The translations under genes were made by a program, and so were the position numbers. The notes under the pieces are model-generated. The model was not told the origin of the DNA. It made no database searches and saw only the letters and a list, made by a program, of their open reading frames with translations. A stretch of DNA of 64,000 nt from Buchnera aphidicola (Brachycaudus cardui) (GTDB lineage Bacteria; Pseudomonadota; Gammaproteobacteria; Enterobacterales; Enterobacteriaceae). Shown in pieces: positions 29,967 through 41,063 of the stretch; position 1 is the stretch's first letter; each line of letters opens with the position of its first letter. The DNA lies in NCBI RefSeq assembly GCF_005081945.1, contig NZ_CP034879.1, positions 377,363 to 441,362 on the forward strand. Reading direction: 5' to 3'.

Positions 29967-31463
29967 CTAGTGATTTTTGACCTGATTCAACAAGAATTGA
30001 CATAAAAGTTCAACAGGACGACCTGTAGCTCCTTTATTACTAGATTGCCATGCAGTTCCAGCAATATCTAAATGTGCCCAATGATATTTTTCTGTAAAAT
30101 AAGAAAGAAAACATGCTGCAGTTATAGCACCAGCTTTACTTGTTCCTATATTAGAAATATTTGCAATAGAAGAATTTAATCCTTTTTTATATTCTGTAAA
30201 CAATGGTAAACGCCATATTTTATCATCTGTTTCTTTTGAAGCACGATTTAATTCTTCTGAAAGATCTTCATTATTAGTAAAAAACCCACTGATAGATTCA
30301 CCTAATGCTGTAACACATGCTCCAGTTAACGTAGCAATATCAATTACTATACTTGGAGAAAAACGTTCTACATATGTTAATGAATCACATAAAACTAAAC
30401 GTCCTTCAGCATCAGTATTTAATATTTCTACTGTTTGACCCGACATGGTAGTTAAAACATCGCCAGGTCTAAAAGCATTACTTCCTAACATATTCTCACA
30501 ACCAGATAAAATTCCTATTACATTTAAAGGTAAATTGAGTTCGGCAACCATAATTAAAGCTCCATATACTGCTGCTGCACCACACATATCATATTTCATT
30601 TCATGCATATTATATGAAGGTTTTATAGATATGCCTCCTGAATCAAAAGTTAAACCTTTTCCTACTAAAGCAATAACTGGATTATTATTAACATTTCTAG
30701 AATATTTTATTACTGACATAAATGGTTTGTTTTTTGCTCCACTTCCTACAGATACATATGCATTCATTCCTAAATTTTTCATTTCCTCGATGTCAATTAT
30801 TTCAACTGTAATTGTCTCTTTATATTTTTTAGAAAGTTTTTGTGCTGTATAAGATAAGTATAAAGGATTGCAAATATTAGGTGGTAAATTACTGATATTT
30901 TTTGCAGCTGTAATTCCACAATCAATTGCCAAAGCATGTTTCAAAGCTATTTTTGCTGTAGGTAAATCATTTTTTTCAAAAAAATTAAAGCTAATAATGT
31001 CTAAATCAAAAATTTTTTTATATAAATCATTAATTTTTACAATTTTATATAAAATTTCTTTTATAGAAAGTATTATAAATCTAGTAGTCCAATATACATT
31101 GGATGTAACATTAATATTCATTTCAGTAAAAGAATAAATTACATTTTTGATAGATATCTGCTTTATCATTTTTATAGTTTTTTTTAATATCTTCTTTATA
31201 TTAGATTTTTTTATTTGATTTTTTTTTCCACAACCAACTAATAATATTCTATTACAAACAATATTAGGTACGTTGTATAATATAAGAATATCTCCTATTT
31301 TTCCCTTCATATCACCTAATTTTAATAAAGATGTGATATGTCCATTACTACATTTATCTAAATAATGTGCAGAATGAGAAAGTTGACATGAATCAAAAAT
31401 ATTTACTATTATACAATCAGTTTGTTCTTTATCTAAATTGCAGTTTTTCATAAGAAATTTCAT
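29967..31463 (-). CDS. pepA: Leucyl aminopeptidase PepA
   Basis: Two-metal M17 aminopeptidase; in E. coli also an architectural DNA-binding protein for Xer recombination and carAB control. Start set at ATG 31463 (MKFLMKNCNLDKEQ, 498 aa; E. coli 503), with AGAGTGA upstream, although the frame opens at 31499. The metal site is intact: GKGLTFDSGGISIKPS, YDMCGAAAVYG and NTDAEGRLVL. It ends AHLDIAGTAW then KGATGRPVELLCQFLL. The catalytic role is secure; a DNA-binding role here is untested. Confidence 0.96.
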   Translation of the reverse strand: MKFLMKNCNLDKEQTDCIIVNIFDSCQLSHSAHYLDKCSNGHITSLLKLGDMKGKIGDILILYNVPNIVCNRILLVGCGKKNQIKKSNIKKILKKTIKMIKQISIKNVIYSFTEMNINVTSNVYWTTRFIILSIKEILYKIVKINDLYKKIFDLDIISFNFFEKNDLPTAKIALKHALAIDCGITAAKNISNLPPNICNPLYLSYTAQKLSKKYKETITVEIIDIEEMKNLGMNAYVSVGSGAKNKPFMSVIKYSRNVNNNPVIALVGKGLTFDSGGISIKPSYNMHEMKYDMCGAAAVYGALIMVAELNLPLNVIGILSGCENMLGSNAFRPGDVLTTMSGQTVEILNTDAEGRLVLCDSLTYVERFSPSIVIDIATLTGACVTALGESISGFFTNNEDLSEELNRASKETDDKIWRLPLFTEYKKGLNSSIANISNIGTSKAGAITAACFLSYFTEKYHWAHLDIAGTAWQSSNKGATGRPVELLCQFLLNQVKNH

Positions 31464-31708
31464 TATATTCACTCTTTTATAAGATAATAAAACTAGCAAC
31501 TATATTTTATAATATAGTAAGATAAGTGTTTTTAATAATTATATTATTGTATATTTATATTAAATATATGAAGACTAATTAATAAAAAATATATTTTAAA
31601 CTTAATAAAAATATTACAATATAAAAAAATATTATATACTATAATATTTATTATCTCATTTTAATATTTATTAAAATATATTTTTAATTAAACACACTGA
31701 GACTTAAT

Positions 31709-32725
31709 ATGAATGATCTTTACCAACGTGATTGTTTAAGACTATTAGATTTTACTACTGAAGAATTAAAAAAAATTATTGCTTTAGCACAAAAATTAAA
31801 AAATAATAAAAAAAATAATCAAGAAATTCCACTTCTTAAAAAAAAAAATATTGCTTTAATTTTTGAAAAAGAATCCACACGCACAAGATGTTCTTTTGAA
31901 GTGGCTGCATTCGATCAGGGAGCTAATGTTACATATCTTGGACCAGGAAGCACACACTTAGGCAAAAAAGAATCTATTCAAGATACAGCTAAAGTTCTTG
32001 GACGTTTATATGATGGTATTCAGTATCGAGGTCATCATCATAAAACAATAGAAGTTTTAGCAAAATACTCACAAGCACCAGTATGGAATGGTTTAACTGA
32101 AAAATTTCATCCAACACAATTACTTGCTGATTTACTAACTATAAAAGAAATTTTTCCAAATAAAAAATTTCACGAAATAAAATGCGCATATGTTGGAGAT
32201 ACGCGTAATAATATGGGAAATAGCTTATTAGAAGCCGCTTCATTAGTAGGATTGGATTTACGTTTAGTAGCTCCTAAAGAGTGTTGGCCTGAAAAAAATT
32301 TACTTACATTTTGTCAGAAACAAGCTCAAAATAAAAAAGGACAAATAATCTGTACTGAAAATATTTCTAATGGTGTAAATAATGTAGATTTTATTTATAC
32401 TGATGTGTGGGTATCTATGGGAGAATCCGAAGAAACATGGAATACAAGAATTCAATTACTTAGCTCTTATCAAGTTAATCGTTCTATGTTAGATCTTACT
32501 AAGAATAATGAAGTAAAAATATTACATTGCCTTCCTGCTTTACATGATCAAAAAACAACAATAGGAAAATCTATATTAAAAAAATATGGATTTGAAAATG
32601 GCATGGAAATAACAGATGATATTTTTCAACAACATCAAAATACTATTTTTGAACAAGCAGAAAATAGATTACATACGATAAAAGCAGTTCTTGTATCTAG
32701 TCTATTAAAAAATATTAATTTTTAA
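31709..32725 (+). CDS. argI: Ornithine carbamoyltransferase
   Basis: Forms citrulline from ornithine and carbamoyl phosphate in arginine synthesis, an amino acid supplied to aphids. At 338 aa (E. coli 334) it has the carbamoyl-phosphate loop [20 protein letters not shown], the SMG loop VSMGES and the catalytic HCLPALHD. An in-frame 11-A run (31838-31848) encodes LLKKKNIA. I see no clear ARG boxes in the 209 bp upstream. The argI-pyrBI-ridA cluster mirrors the E. coli 96-min region. Confidence 0.97.
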   Translation: MNDLYQRDCLRLLDFTTEELKKIIALAQKLKNNKKNNQEIPLLKKKNIALIFEKESTRTRCSFEVAAFDQGANVTYLGPGSTHLGKKESIQDTAKVLGRLYDGIQYRGHHHKTIEVLAKYSQAPVWNGLTEKFHPTQLLADLLTIKEIFPNKKFHEIKCAYVGDTRNNMGNSLLEAASLVGLDLRLVAPKECWPEKNLLTFCQKQAQNKKGQIICTENISNGVNNVDFIYTDVWVSMGESEETWNTRIQLLSSYQVNRSMLDLTKNNEVKILHCLPALHDQKTTIGKSILKKYGFENGMEITDDIFQQHQNTIFEQAENRLHTIKAVLVSSLLKNINF

Positions 32726-32836
32726 AAAAATAAAGAAATATGTATATAATATAAAAAAATATTTAATATTTTTATAGGATTTCTATAGTTTATAGTATCT
32801 TACTATCCTTTCTAACATTATTAAGGAAAATAAAAT

Positions 32837-33772
32837 TTGAGAAATCCTCTATATAAAAAAAACATAATTTCAATTAATGATCTTCATCGTAATGAATTAG
32901 AATTAGTTTTAAAAAAATCTGCAATCCTTAAAAAAACACCACACTCTAATTTATTAAAAAATAAAATTATAGCGAGTTGTTTTTTTGAAGCCTCAACTCG
33001 CACGCGTTTATCGTTTGAAACTGCTATGTATCGATTAGGAGCTTCTATAATAGGATTTTCTGATGGAAATAATATTTCTTTAGGAAAGAAAGGAGAAACA
33101 TTAGCAGACACTATTGCAGTAATTAGTTCTTATGTAGATGCTATTATTATTCGTCATCCACAAGAAGGTTCTGCACGTTTAGCATCAGAATTTTCTAATG
33201 GTGTTCCCGTATTTAATGCAGGAGATGGATCTAACCAACATCCTACACAAACATTATTAGATCTATTTACTATTAAAGAAACTCAAAATAGACTGACTGA
33301 TTTAAATATTGCTATAGTTGGAGACCTTAAATACGGTAGAACCGTACATTCATTAACACAAGCATTAGCAAAATTTAAAAGTAATAAATTCTTTTTTATT
33401 TCTCCTGATGCTTTAAAAATGCCTAATTATATTAATGATATGCTGGATAAAAAAGATATTTTTTGGAAAAGGCATAACAATATTGAAGAAATTATATCTG
33501 AAATAGATATTCTTTATATGACTCGTGTACAAAAAGAAAGACTTGATTCTACTGAATATGCAAATGCAAAAGCAAAATTTGTATTACATTCTTCAACTTT
33601 AAAAAATGCACGTAGTAATTTAAAAATATTACATCCTCTGCCTCGTATAGATGAAATAGATCATGATGTTGATTATACACCTTATGCTTGGTATTTTAAA
33701 CAAGCAGCAAATGGAATTTATGCACGTCAAGCAATTTTGTCTTTAGTACTAATAGAAAAACATTTAAAATAA
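32837..33772 (+). CDS. pyrB: Aspartate carbamoyltransferase catalytic chain
   Basis: First committed step of pyrimidine synthesis. The 311 aa equal E. coli, starting at TTG 32837 ([16 protein letters not shown]) with TAAGGA upstream. Active-site motifs [34 protein letters not shown] and LHPLPRIDE are intact. pyrI follows after 7 bp. The 111-bp upstream gap shows no pyrimidine-rich leader peptide or terminator like the E. coli pyrL attenuator. Confidence 0.98.
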   Translation: MRNPLYKKNIISINDLHRNELELVLKKSAILKKTPHSNLLKNKIIASCFFEASTRTRLSFETAMYRLGASIIGFSDGNNISLGKKGETLADTIAVISSYVDAIIIRHPQEGSARLASEFSNGVPVFNAGDGSNQHPTQTLLDLFTIKETQNRLTDLNIAIVGDLKYGRTVHSLTQALAKFKSNKFFFISPDALKMPNYINDMLDKKDIFWKRHNNIEEIISEIDILYMTRVQKERLDSTEYANAKAKFVLHSSTLKNARSNLKILHPLPRIDEIDHDVDYTPYAWYFKQAANGIYARQAILSLVLIEKHLK

Positions 33773-33779
33773 ACAACAA

Positions 33780-34238
33780 ATGCAAATAAATAAACTTCAA
33801 GTTGAAGCCATTAGATCAGGTAGTGTTATTGATCATATACCTGCAAATATTGGTTTTAAATTATTGTCTTTATTCAGATTCACTGAAACAGAAAAACGAA
33901 TTACAATAGGATTAAATCTCCCTTCTCAAAAATTAGGAAAAAAAGATATTATAAAAATTGAAAATACTTTTCTCAGTGATGATCAAATTAATCAATTGGC
34001 AATTTATGCTCCATATGCTACTGTTAATTATATTAATAATTATAATCTTGTAGGGAAAACTTTTCCAAATTTACCTAAAAAAATTGACCGTATTTTAATT
34101 TGTCCAAATAGTAATTGTATTAGTCACGATAATTTCATTACCTCTAGTTTTATTTTTCAAAAAGATAAATTTCATAATATAACTTTAAAATGCAAATATT
34201 GTGAAAAAGAATTTTCTAAAAATATAGTACTATCATAA
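33780..34238 (+). CDS. pyrI: Aspartate carbamoyltransferase regulatory chain
   Basis: Binds CTP/ATP and holds the catalytic trimers together. At 152 aa (E. coli 153) it begins [22 protein letters not shown], the nucleotide-binding domain. The C-terminal zinc domain keeps all four cysteines (CPNSNC and CKYC). Retention of both subunits suggests allosteric control of pyrimidine synthesis persists. The last codons form the left arm of a small hairpin (34229-34248, ACTATCAT/ATGATAGT). Confidence 0.97.
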   Translation: MQINKLQVEAIRSGSVIDHIPANIGFKLLSLFRFTETEKRITIGLNLPSQKLGKKDIIKIENTFLSDDQINQLAIYAPYATVNYINNYNLVGKTFPNLPKKIDRILICPNSNCISHDNFITSSFIFQKDKFHNITLKCKYCEKEFSKNIVLS

Positions 34239-34248
34239 TAATGATAGT
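34229..34248 (+). other. Small hairpin at the pyrI stop
   Basis: ACTATCAT (34229-34236) and ATGATAGT (34241-34248) form an 8-bp stem with a 4-nt AATA loop spanning the pyrI stop codon. No U-run follows. It could slow decay or separate pyrI from ridA expression, but may be incidental. Confidence 0.3.
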
Positions 34249-34294
34249 ATTATCATAAAATAAAAAAATATCACATATAAAATGGTTGTTAAAT

Positions 34295-34681
34295 ATGAAA
34301 AATATAATTAATAGTGAACATGCACCTAAACCTATTGGACCGTATTCACAAGCTATTCAAATTAATAATATTCTTATATTATCAGGACAAATACCGATTG
34401 ATATTATATCTAATAATATCCCAGAAAATATTGCTGAACAAACACATATTGTATTAACAAACATAAAATCTATTTTAATAGCATCACATTTTCACGTAAA
34501 AGATATTGTCAAAACTACGATTTTTACGACTGATTTAAAAAACATTAATATTATTAATAAAATTTACATGCAATTTTTTATAGATAATCAATCAGCATTT
34601 CCTGCTAGATCTTGTGTAGAAGTTCAAGCTTTACCTAAAAATGTAAAAATAGAAATTGAATCTATAGCATTTAAGAAATAA
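34295..34681 (+). CDS. ridA: Enamine/imine deaminase RidA
   Basis: Hydrolyses reactive 2-aminoacrylate and related enamines from PLP enzymes, protecting isoleucine synthesis among others. The 128-aa product has the family signatures HAPKPIGPYSQAI, SGQIPID and FPARSCVEVQALPK with the catalytic Arg. Start at ATG 34295; a TTG nine bases earlier opens the same frame but no better site supports it. It follows pyrI as in E. coli. Confidence 0.95.
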   Translation: MKNIINSEHAPKPIGPYSQAIQINNILILSGQIPIDIISNNIPENIAEQTHIVLTNIKSILIASHFHVKDIVKTTIFTTDLKNINIINKIYMQFFIDNQSAFPARSCVEVQALPKNVKIEIESIAFKK

Positions 34682-34748
34682 AATTTATATTAATTAAAAT
34701 AATATGCATATAAAAAAACTATTTTTAATTATATAAAATTAAAATTAA

Positions 34749-34767
34749 TATGCCGCAAAGCGGCATA
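34749..34767 (-). terminator. Terminator downstream of deaD (possibly shared with ridA)
   Basis: TATGCCGC (34749-34756) pairs with GCGGCATA (34760-34767) around an AAA loop. It is the most G/C-rich hairpin in this area, located 12 bp beyond the deaD stop and 68 bp beyond ridA. On the minus strand a T-rich stretch follows. Confidence 0.65.
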
Positions 34768-34778
34768 AACTTATAACA

Positions 34779-36578
34779 TTAAACACTTTTACGACGGAAA
34801 AAAGATGCCTTTGGTTCATTTTTAGAAATACTAGATTTATTTATACGATTTTCAGAAAAACGACGATTATTATGTTTATCTTTATTAAAAACTATACGAT
34901 TAGATGTTTTAGTGTCGTACAGTCTAGAATCACGTAATAATTTTATATTAATGAGTTTATTTAAAATTTTAGTACGATTAAATTGTTGTAATAAATCTTT
35001 AGACATACTTTTAGGTAATTCAATTGTAGAATAAGAGGAAAAAAGTTTAATATTACCAATATGACGACTATTAATATTTCCTTCATTAGCAATTGCCCCG
35101 ACTATATGACGAACTTCTACACCATCATTACGCCCCACTTCAATACGATATAAATCCATATCTTTATTTTCACGACGCTCACGACGTTGTCGATTGTTAC
35201 GATTATCTTCACGCCGACGTTCATCCTTAAACAATGAATCTTTAGAAAAACGATTCACTGTATCAGGTTTAATAATTAAAGGACGTTCTCCTTGAGCCAT
35301 TTTTAATAAAGCAGCTGCTAAAGTTTTTATATCTAAGTCGTCTGTAGAATATAATTTATCTAATAAAGCAGTATATTGTTCTAAATCTCGACTTTCTAAT
35401 TGTTGCTGAACTTTTTTAGCAAATTGTTCAAGACGTCTTTGAGATAATAATTCAATCTTTGGTAACTGCACTTCTGGAATAGACTGTTTAATAGTGCGTT
35501 CTATATTACGTAATAAACGACGCTCACGATTTTCGACAAATAGTAATGCTCGACCCGCTCGACCCGCTCGACCTGTACGACCTATACGATGTACATAAGA
35601 TTCTGAGTCCATTGGAATATCATAATTGATAACAAAGCTAATACGATCAACATCTAGACCTCGGGCTGCTACATCTGTAGCAATTAAAATATCTAATCGA
35701 CCATTTTTTAATCTTTCTAAAGTTTGTTCTCGTAGAGCTTGATTCATATCTCCATTTAATGCAGCACTATTATATCCATTACGCTCTAAAGCTTCTGATA
35801 CTTCTAAAGTTGCATTTTTTGTTCTAACAAAAATAATAGTAGCAGAAAAATCTTCAGCTTCTAAAAAACGGATCAATGCATCAGTTTTTCGACCATATAC
35901 CATCCAGTAACTTTGTTTAATATCTGGACGTGTAGTAATATTAGATTGTATTTTTATTTCTTGTGGATTTTTCATAAATCTTTTAGAAATACGACGTATT
36001 GCTTCTGGCATAGTAGCAGAAAATAATGCAGTTTGATGTTCTTTAGGAATCTGGGCCATAATTGTTTCTACATCTTCGATAAAACCCATACGTAACATTT
36101 CATCTGCCTCATCTAAAACTAATCCATGCAAATTAGAAAGTTTAAGAGTTCCTCTTTTTAAATGATCTAATAAACGTCCTGGAGTTCCTACAACAATTTG
36201 AGGTCCTTGTCTTAATGAACGTAATTGTAACTCATACCTTTGACCACCGTATAAAGGCAATACATGTACACCAATCATATATTTAGAAAAGTCTGAAAAC
36301 GCTTCAGCTACTTGAACTGCTAATTCTCTTGTAGGAGCTAATACTAATATTTGAGGGGCTTTTAAATTAATATCAAGATTATGTAATAGAGGCAATGAAA
36401 AAGCAGCTGTTTTACCGCTTCCAGTTTGTGCCATACCTAGTACATCACGTCCTTCTAAAAGCAAAGGAATACACGCTGCTTGAATAGGAGAAGGTTTAAC
36501 ATATCCCATTTCAGTCAAAGACTGAATAATAAAAGGATTTAAACCAAGAAAAGAAAATGTGCTTTCAATATGAGTCAT
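34779..36578 (-). CDS. deaD: ATP-dependent RNA helicase DeaD (CsdA)
   Basis: DEAD-box helicase acting in large-subunit assembly and mRNA decay at low temperature. At 599 aa it has the Q motif, [14 protein letters not shown], the eponymous DEAD box ([10 protein letters not shown]), SAT, and [16 protein letters not shown]. The C-terminal DbpA-like RNA-binding domain ([19 protein letters not shown]) distinguishes DeaD from SrmB/RhlE. A short basic tail remains in place of the long Arg/Gly-rich E. coli tail. It lies next to pnp; nlpI, which intervenes in E. coli, is absent. Confidence 0.97.
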   Translation of the reverse strand: MTHIESTFSFLGLNPFIIQSLTEMGYVKPSPIQAACIPLLLEGRDVLGMAQTGSGKTAAFSLPLLHNLDINLKAPQILVLAPTRELAVQVAEAFSDFSKYMIGVHVLPLYGGQRYELQLRSLRQGPQIVVGTPGRLLDHLKRGTLKLSNLHGLVLDEADEMLRMGFIEDVETIMAQIPKEHQTALFSATMPEAIRRISKRFMKNPQEIKIQSNITTRPDIKQSYWMVYGRKTDALIRFLEAEDFSATIIFVRTKNATLEVSEALERNGYNSAALNGDMNQALREQTLERLKNGRLDILIATDVAARGLDVDRISFVINYDIPMDSESYVHRIGRTGRAGRAGRALLFVENRERRLLRNIERTIKQSIPEVQLPKIELLSQRRLEQFAKKVQQQLESRDLEQYTALLDKLYSTDDLDIKTLAAALLKMAQGERPLIIKPDTVNRFSKDSLFKDERRREDNRNNRQRRERRENKDMDLYRIEVGRNDGVEVRHIVGAIANEGNINSRHIGNIKLFSSYSTIELPKSMSKDLLQQFNRTKILNKLINIKLLRDSRLYDTKTSNRIVFNKDKHNNRRFSENRINKSSISKNEPKASFFRRKSV

Positions 36579-36993
36579 GCAGTAGATATGCCTTTTAAGT
36601 TACCGTGGCCAGTCTACATAGCTCATTATGAAAATATTGATTTATTCTCATTGAAAAGTGTGAACCGGCTCAAATTAAATGATTTAATAAATACAAAATC
36701 AAATTTTTAAAAAAATTAGTAATTTGTATTTATTAGTTATTGCTAATGATTTTTTAGATATATTATTTACTACAAAAAATAACATTAGCAACTTATTGAA
36801 GTTTATTTTTTTTAAAAAATCATATATCTATTTTCTAGATAAAGATAATTATTAAAAATAAGATGAATTAAGTTTTATATCATATATATGGTACTATTTG
36901 AAAAGATATAAAGCTATATTTTATTAAAATGTTTTTCACATATGTATTGATCATTATACATAGTATACATTTTATTGATTTAATATAATTATA
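36579..36993. other. deaD-pnp spacer, no gene
   Basis: A 415-bp spacer where E. coli has nlpI. I find no open frame resembling NlpI. The part nearest deaD (about 36595-36670) is less A+T-rich than the rest and may be a conserved deaD leader or promoter. TTGCTAATG (36740-36748) and CATTAGCAA (36783-36791) form a 9-bp inverted repeat further upstream. The remainder looks like eroded A/T-rich sequence. Confidence 0.5.
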
Positions 36994-39117
36994 TCAGATA
37001 ATATTACTATTTATTGATTTATTAAGAATAATAGCATTTTCTATGTCTTTAATACTTAATCTTAAACGACCTTGACGATCAATTTCTAAAACTTTTACAG
37101 ATATTATCTGATCAATTTTTAGATAGTCAGATACTTTATCTACTCTTTTATCAGCAATTTGTGAAATATGTACTAAACCTTCTTTTCCAAATCCAATCGA
37201 AACAAAAGCACCAAAATCAACAATACGAGTTACTTTTCCTGAATAAATCCTACCTACTTCAATTTCAGCTGTAATTTCCTCAATTCTTCGAATAGCATGT
37301 TTTGCTTTTTCTCTAATGTTAGCAGATATTTTTACTGTACCATCATCTTCAATTTCAATGATAGTTCCAGTTTCTTCAGTAAGCATTCTAATAACAGAAC
37401 CTCCTTTACCTATTACATCTTTGATTTTTTCAGGATTTATTTTAATAGTATGGATACGCGGTGCAAGTTCAGAAATTTCACTTCTAGACTTACTTAAAGC
37501 TTGATTCATTACATTTAGAATATGTAATCGAGCAGATCTTGCTGAATTTAAAGATGCATGTATAATTTCTTTAGTAATACCTTCTATCTTCATGTCCATC
37601 TGTAATGCTGTAATACCTTTATCTGTTCCAGAAACTTTAAAATCCATATCTCCTAAATGATCTTCATCTCCTAAAATATCTGAAAGTAATACATATTCCT
37701 CACCTTCTTTAACTAACCCCATAGATATTCCAGCAACAGCAGATTTAATAGGAACACCAGCATCCATTAAAGCTAAAGATGCTCCACAAACAGAAGCCAT
37801 AGAAGAAGAACCATTAGATTCAGTAATCTCAGATACTATTCTAATAGTATAAGGAAACTCTTCTAATTTAGGCATGACTGCTAATAGACTTCTTTTTGCA
37901 AGACGACCATGTCCAATTTCACGTCTTTTAGGTGATCCTACTGCTCCTATTTCTCCAACAGAATAAGGAGGGAAATTATAATGAAACAAAAAATTATCTG
38001 TTCTATCTCCTAATAATTCATCTAAATTTTGTGCATCTCGAGAAGTTCCTAAAGTCACTGAAACTAAAGATTGAGTTTCTCCTCTTGTAAATAAAGCAGA
38101 ACCATGTGTACGAGGTAAAATTCCTGTACGAACATCTAACGCACGAATCATATCTTTTTCACGTCCATCAATGCGTATTTCATTGTTTAATATACGTTTG
38201 CGTACAATTTTTTTTTCAATTTTTTGAAAAATATCTTCTATTTCTGATAAAGAAACATTTGAATTATCATCAGAGCATGTTTTTATTATCTCTTCTTTAA
38301 TCAAAATTAACTTTTCAGATCTTTCTTGTTTATTAAATATTAAATAAGCAGAACTTATTTCTTTTTCAAATAATTCGATAATTTTAATTTCTAATGTTTT
38401 ATTAGTGTCTGGATAAGATATAGTCCATGGTAATTTACTAGCTTCATTTGATAAAGAACGAATATTATTAATTACTACTTGTTGTTGTTGATGACCAAAA
38501 ATAATAGCTTCAAGAATTTTTTCTTCACTAAGAATTTTTGATTCTGCTTCTACCATAAGAACAGCATTCTGAGTACCTGAAATTACTAAATCTAAGGAAC
38601 TATTTTTCATGTCTTCACTAGTAGGATTTAATATATATTGATTATTAATATAACCAACCCTAGCAGCACCGACTGGTCCATAAAATGGAATCCCTGATAA
38701 ACTTAATGCTGCTGATGCTCCTATAATAGAAATTATATCGGGGTTAATCTGAGGATTTACTGATACAACTGTAGCAATAATTTGAATTTCATTTAAAAAA
38801 TTTTTAGGAAATAAAGGACGAATAGGTCTATCAATTAATCTAGCTATTAATATTTCATTTTCACTAGGACGACCTTCTCTTCTAAAAAAACCACCAGGTA
38901 TACGACCTGCAGCATACGTACGTTCTTGATAATTAACAGTAAGTGGAAAAAATTTCTGTCCGATATGCGTTTTTTTTTGTCCTACAACAGTTACAAAAAC
39001 TGCTGTATCATCCATACTAGCCATAACAGCAGCTGTAGCTTGTCTAGCCATTATTCCTGTTTCTAAAGTAATAGTATATTGACCATATTGAAATTTACGT
39101 ACAATGGGATTTAGCAA
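36994..39117 (-). CDS. pnp: Polynucleotide phosphorylase
   Basis: 3'-5' phosphorolytic exoribonuclease and degradosome partner of RNase E. At 707 aa (E. coli 711) it has two RNase PH-like domains ([20 protein letters not shown] in the first, [20 protein letters not shown] and [16 protein letters not shown] in the catalytic second). A KH domain ([16 protein letters not shown]) and an S1 domain ([18 protein letters not shown]) follow. It is 190 bp downstream of rpsO, with the conserved intergenic terminator between. Confidence 0.98.
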   Translation of the reverse strand: MLNPIVRKFQYGQYTITLETGIMARQATAAVMASMDDTAVFVTVVGQKKTHIGQKFFPLTVNYQERTYAAGRIPGGFFRREGRPSENEILIARLIDRPIRPLFPKNFLNEIQIIATVVSVNPQINPDIISIIGASAALSLSGIPFYGPVGAARVGYINNQYILNPTSEDMKNSSLDLVISGTQNAVLMVEAESKILSEEKILEAIIFGHQQQQVVINNIRSLSNEASKLPWTISYPDTNKTLEIKIIELFEKEISSAYLIFNKQERSEKLILIKEEIIKTCSDDNSNVSLSEIEDIFQKIEKKIVRKRILNNEIRIDGREKDMIRALDVRTGILPRTHGSALFTRGETQSLVSVTLGTSRDAQNLDELLGDRTDNFLFHYNFPPYSVGEIGAVGSPKRREIGHGRLAKRSLLAVMPKLEEFPYTIRIVSEITESNGSSSMASVCGASLALMDAGVPIKSAVAGISMGLVKEGEEYVLLSDILGDEDHLGDMDFKVSGTDKGITALQMDMKIEGITKEIIHASLNSARSARLHILNVMNQALSKSRSEISELAPRIHTIKINPEKIKDVIGKGGSVIRMLTEETGTIIEIEDDGTVKISANIREKAKHAIRRIEEITAEIEVGRIYSGKVTRIVDFGAFVSIGFGKEGLVHISQIADKRVDKVSDYLKIDQIISVKVLEIDRQGRLRLSIKDIENAIILNKSINSNII

Positions 39118-39228
39118 AATAATATCCTTAACATGAAACTAATTTTTTAATCACTATAAATTACATTTTTTAAACTTTAATATATGAATAAATATTAATA
39201 TTTCTTCATAAAGTTTAAATAAAATTGT

Positions 39229-39253
39229 AAAAAAAGGGCTAACAAAGCCCTTT
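39229..39253 (-). terminator. Terminator between rpsO and pnp
   Basis: On the minus strand AAAGGGCT and AGCCCTTT form an 8-bp stem (39233-39240 with 39246-39253, 5-nt loop) followed by seven U (39235 to 39229). It matches the location of the rpsO attenuator/terminator of E. coli and would reduce readthrough into pnp. Confidence 0.8.
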
Positions 39254-39307
39254 GTAAAAAAATATGTTTTAATTAAAAACAAATTGTTTATTTTTTAAAA
39301 TAACTAT

Positions 39308-39577
39308 TTACCGTCTTAAATGCAAATCGTTAATTAAAATAGAATAACGAGAGATATTTTTTTTCTTTAAATAATCTAATAATTTACGACGTTTAGAAAC
39401 CATGTTCAACAAACCTCGACGACTACAATGGTCTTTTTTATGTTCAGAAAAATGTATTTGAAGATTATTAATTTGAGTTGTTAACAACGCAATTTGAACT
39501 TCTGTTTTTCCACTATCTTGTTTATTTTGACCATATTTTAAAATAATTTTTTTTGTATCTATTGCACACAGAGACAT
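39308..39577 (-). CDS. rpsO: 30S ribosomal protein S15
   Basis: Primary 16S rRNA-binding protein. At 89 aa it has the E. coli length when started at ATG 39577 ([12 protein letters not shown]), preceded by GGAG; an in-frame ATG four codons upstream is less likely. It shows [16 protein letters not shown] and the strongly conserved [19 protein letters not shown]. Confidence 0.97.
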   Translation of the reverse strand: MSLCAIDTKKIILKYGQNKQDSGKTEVQIALLTTQINNLQIHFSEHKKDHCSRRGLLNMVSKRRKLLDYLKKKNISRYSILINDLHLRR

Positions 39578-39678
39578 ATAATACTCCATATATTAAAATC
39601 AATATTAAACATGTAATTTAATTAAGTCATTGGAAAATAATATCATGCTCATCTTAAATTTAATAGTGTAGAACTTAG

Positions 39679-40614
39679 TTAGTAGTATGCATTAGAAAGT
39701 AATCGATACGGTATTAATAATTCTTCTTTTTTAATTTTTCCCAAACCAATAAATTTTTTATCTTCATCTATTACACGTACTAAGCTATTTTGAATGTTAG
39801 AACTAACATTTAATACCTGTCCTAGCTTAAAATAGTAAGCTTGTTTTGAAGAAATATATACTGCTGGTAAAAAAGATATAGGACTATCTATAGGCATCAA
39901 TAAATTATCGATCTTTTCAAAAACATTAATATTGTCAATTTTTTCTCTATTTAATAATTTATATAAATCAGATATTTTTACTAGTTTATTATAAGAATAT
40001 GATGCTACCTGTAAACGTCGTAAGAAAACTACATGAGCTCCACAACCTAATTTTTCTCCTAGATCTTCGACAAGAGTTCGAATATATGTACCCTTAGAAC
40101 AAAATACTTTAAATTCAATTAAATTATTTTTTTGAAAAATATGATCAATTTTATATATTGATATTTTTCTTATACTACGCTGAATATTTAAACCTTGACG
40201 TGCATATTTATATAAAGGTATACCATTACATTTTATTGCTGAATACATTGAAGGAATTTGATTAATTAGACCAGTAAGCGCTTTTATAGATGCATCGAGT
40301 TGATAAGATGTAAATAAAATAGGACGTTTTTTAATTACAACACCATAAGAATCAGATGTAGATGTTTTTTCTCCTAATTTTGCAATTACATGGTATCGTT
40401 TGTTAGAGTCTGTCAAATAACTAGCAAATTTTGTACATTCTCCAAAACAAATTGGTAACATTCCTGTTGCTAAGGGATCTAAAGTACCAATATATCCTGC
40501 TTTCTTTGCATTAAAAATACATTTTACTTTCTGCAAAGCATGATTAGAAGATATTCCTAAAGGTTTATCTAATAATAACAATCCATGAATATTGCGTTTT
40601 TTTTGAAGAAACAT
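39679..40614 (-). CDS. truB: tRNA pseudouridine-55 synthase TruB
   Basis: Makes pseudouridine 55 in the T loop of tRNAs. At 311 aa (E. coli 314) it has the catalytic motif GYIGTLDPLATGMLP and KGTYIRTLVEDLGEKLG. The C-terminal PUA-like domain is present but diverged. It lies in the nusA-infB-rbfA-truB-rpsO-pnp order typical of enterobacteria, 17 bp after rbfA. Confidence 0.97.
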   Translation of the reverse strand: MFLQKKRNIHGLLLLDKPLGISSNHALQKVKCIFNAKKAGYIGTLDPLATGMLPICFGECTKFASYLTDSNKRYHVIAKLGEKTSTSDSYGVVIKKRPILFTSYQLDASIKALTGLINQIPSMYSAIKCNGIPLYKYARQGLNIQRSIRKISIYKIDHIFQKNNLIEFKVFCSKGTYIRTLVEDLGEKLGCGAHVVFLRRLQVASYSYNKLVKISDLYKLLNREKIDNINVFEKIDNLLMPIDSPISFLPAVYISSKQAYYFKLGQVLNVSSNIQNSLVRVIDEDKKFIGLGKIKKEELLIPYRLLSNAYY

Positions 40615-40631
40615 CTATTCATCCTTATTTT

Positions 40632-41015
40632 TTATTCATGATATAATTTAGTTTCATTATTTTTATCTAAATTATTTAATATCGTCGAAATATAATTACC
40701 TTTTAATAAAGAATTATCATGATAAAAAATAATATTTGGCATAATGCGTAATCTTATTTTATTACATAGTAATTTTCGAATATAACCTGAAGCCTGATTT
40801 AAAATCATTAAATATTTTTTTATTTTTAATGAATCTTGACTACTTAAAAAACTAATGAAAACTTGAGCATGAGATAAATCTTTAGACACTTGTACTGCAG
40901 AAACTGTAATAATCCCTTTAATACGAGGATCTTGTAATGAATACTGTATAATAATAGCTATTTTTTTTTGTAATTCTTGTGCAATACGAACTGATCGATT
41001 AAAAGATTTTTCCAT
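40632..41015 (-). CDS. rbfA: Ribosome-binding factor A
   Basis: Late maturation factor of the 30S subunit. The 127-aa KH-like protein (E. coli 133) has FNRSVRIAQELQKKIAII, DPRIKGIITVSAVQVSKDLSHAQVF and LRIMPNIIFYHD. It lies between infB and truB as in E. coli. Confidence 0.95.
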   Translation of the reverse strand: MEKSFNRSVRIAQELQKKIAIIIQYSLQDPRIKGIITVSAVQVSKDLSHAQVFISFLSSQDSLKIKKYLMILNQASGYIRKLLCNKIRLRIMPNIIFYHDNSLLKGNYISTILNNLDKNNETKLYHE

Positions 41016-41063
41016 TTTTTATTACCAAAATAAATTTTTTATAAAAATTGTATACTTTTTTAT

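Noticed and set aside
31500-31708. ARG boxes ahead of argI
   Set aside because: A/T-rich partial matches only; no paired 18-bp palindromic operator could be made out.
35540-35575. Short tandem repeat in deaD (three near-identical CTCGACC units)
   Set aside because: It encodes the conserved GRAGRAGRA helicase motif VI extension that is the same in E. coli, so it is protein-driven.
37297-38300. Plus-strand open frames opposite pnp
   Set aside because: Antisense shadows of a conserved gene; compositionally Phe/Ser/Tyr-rich with no family resemblance.
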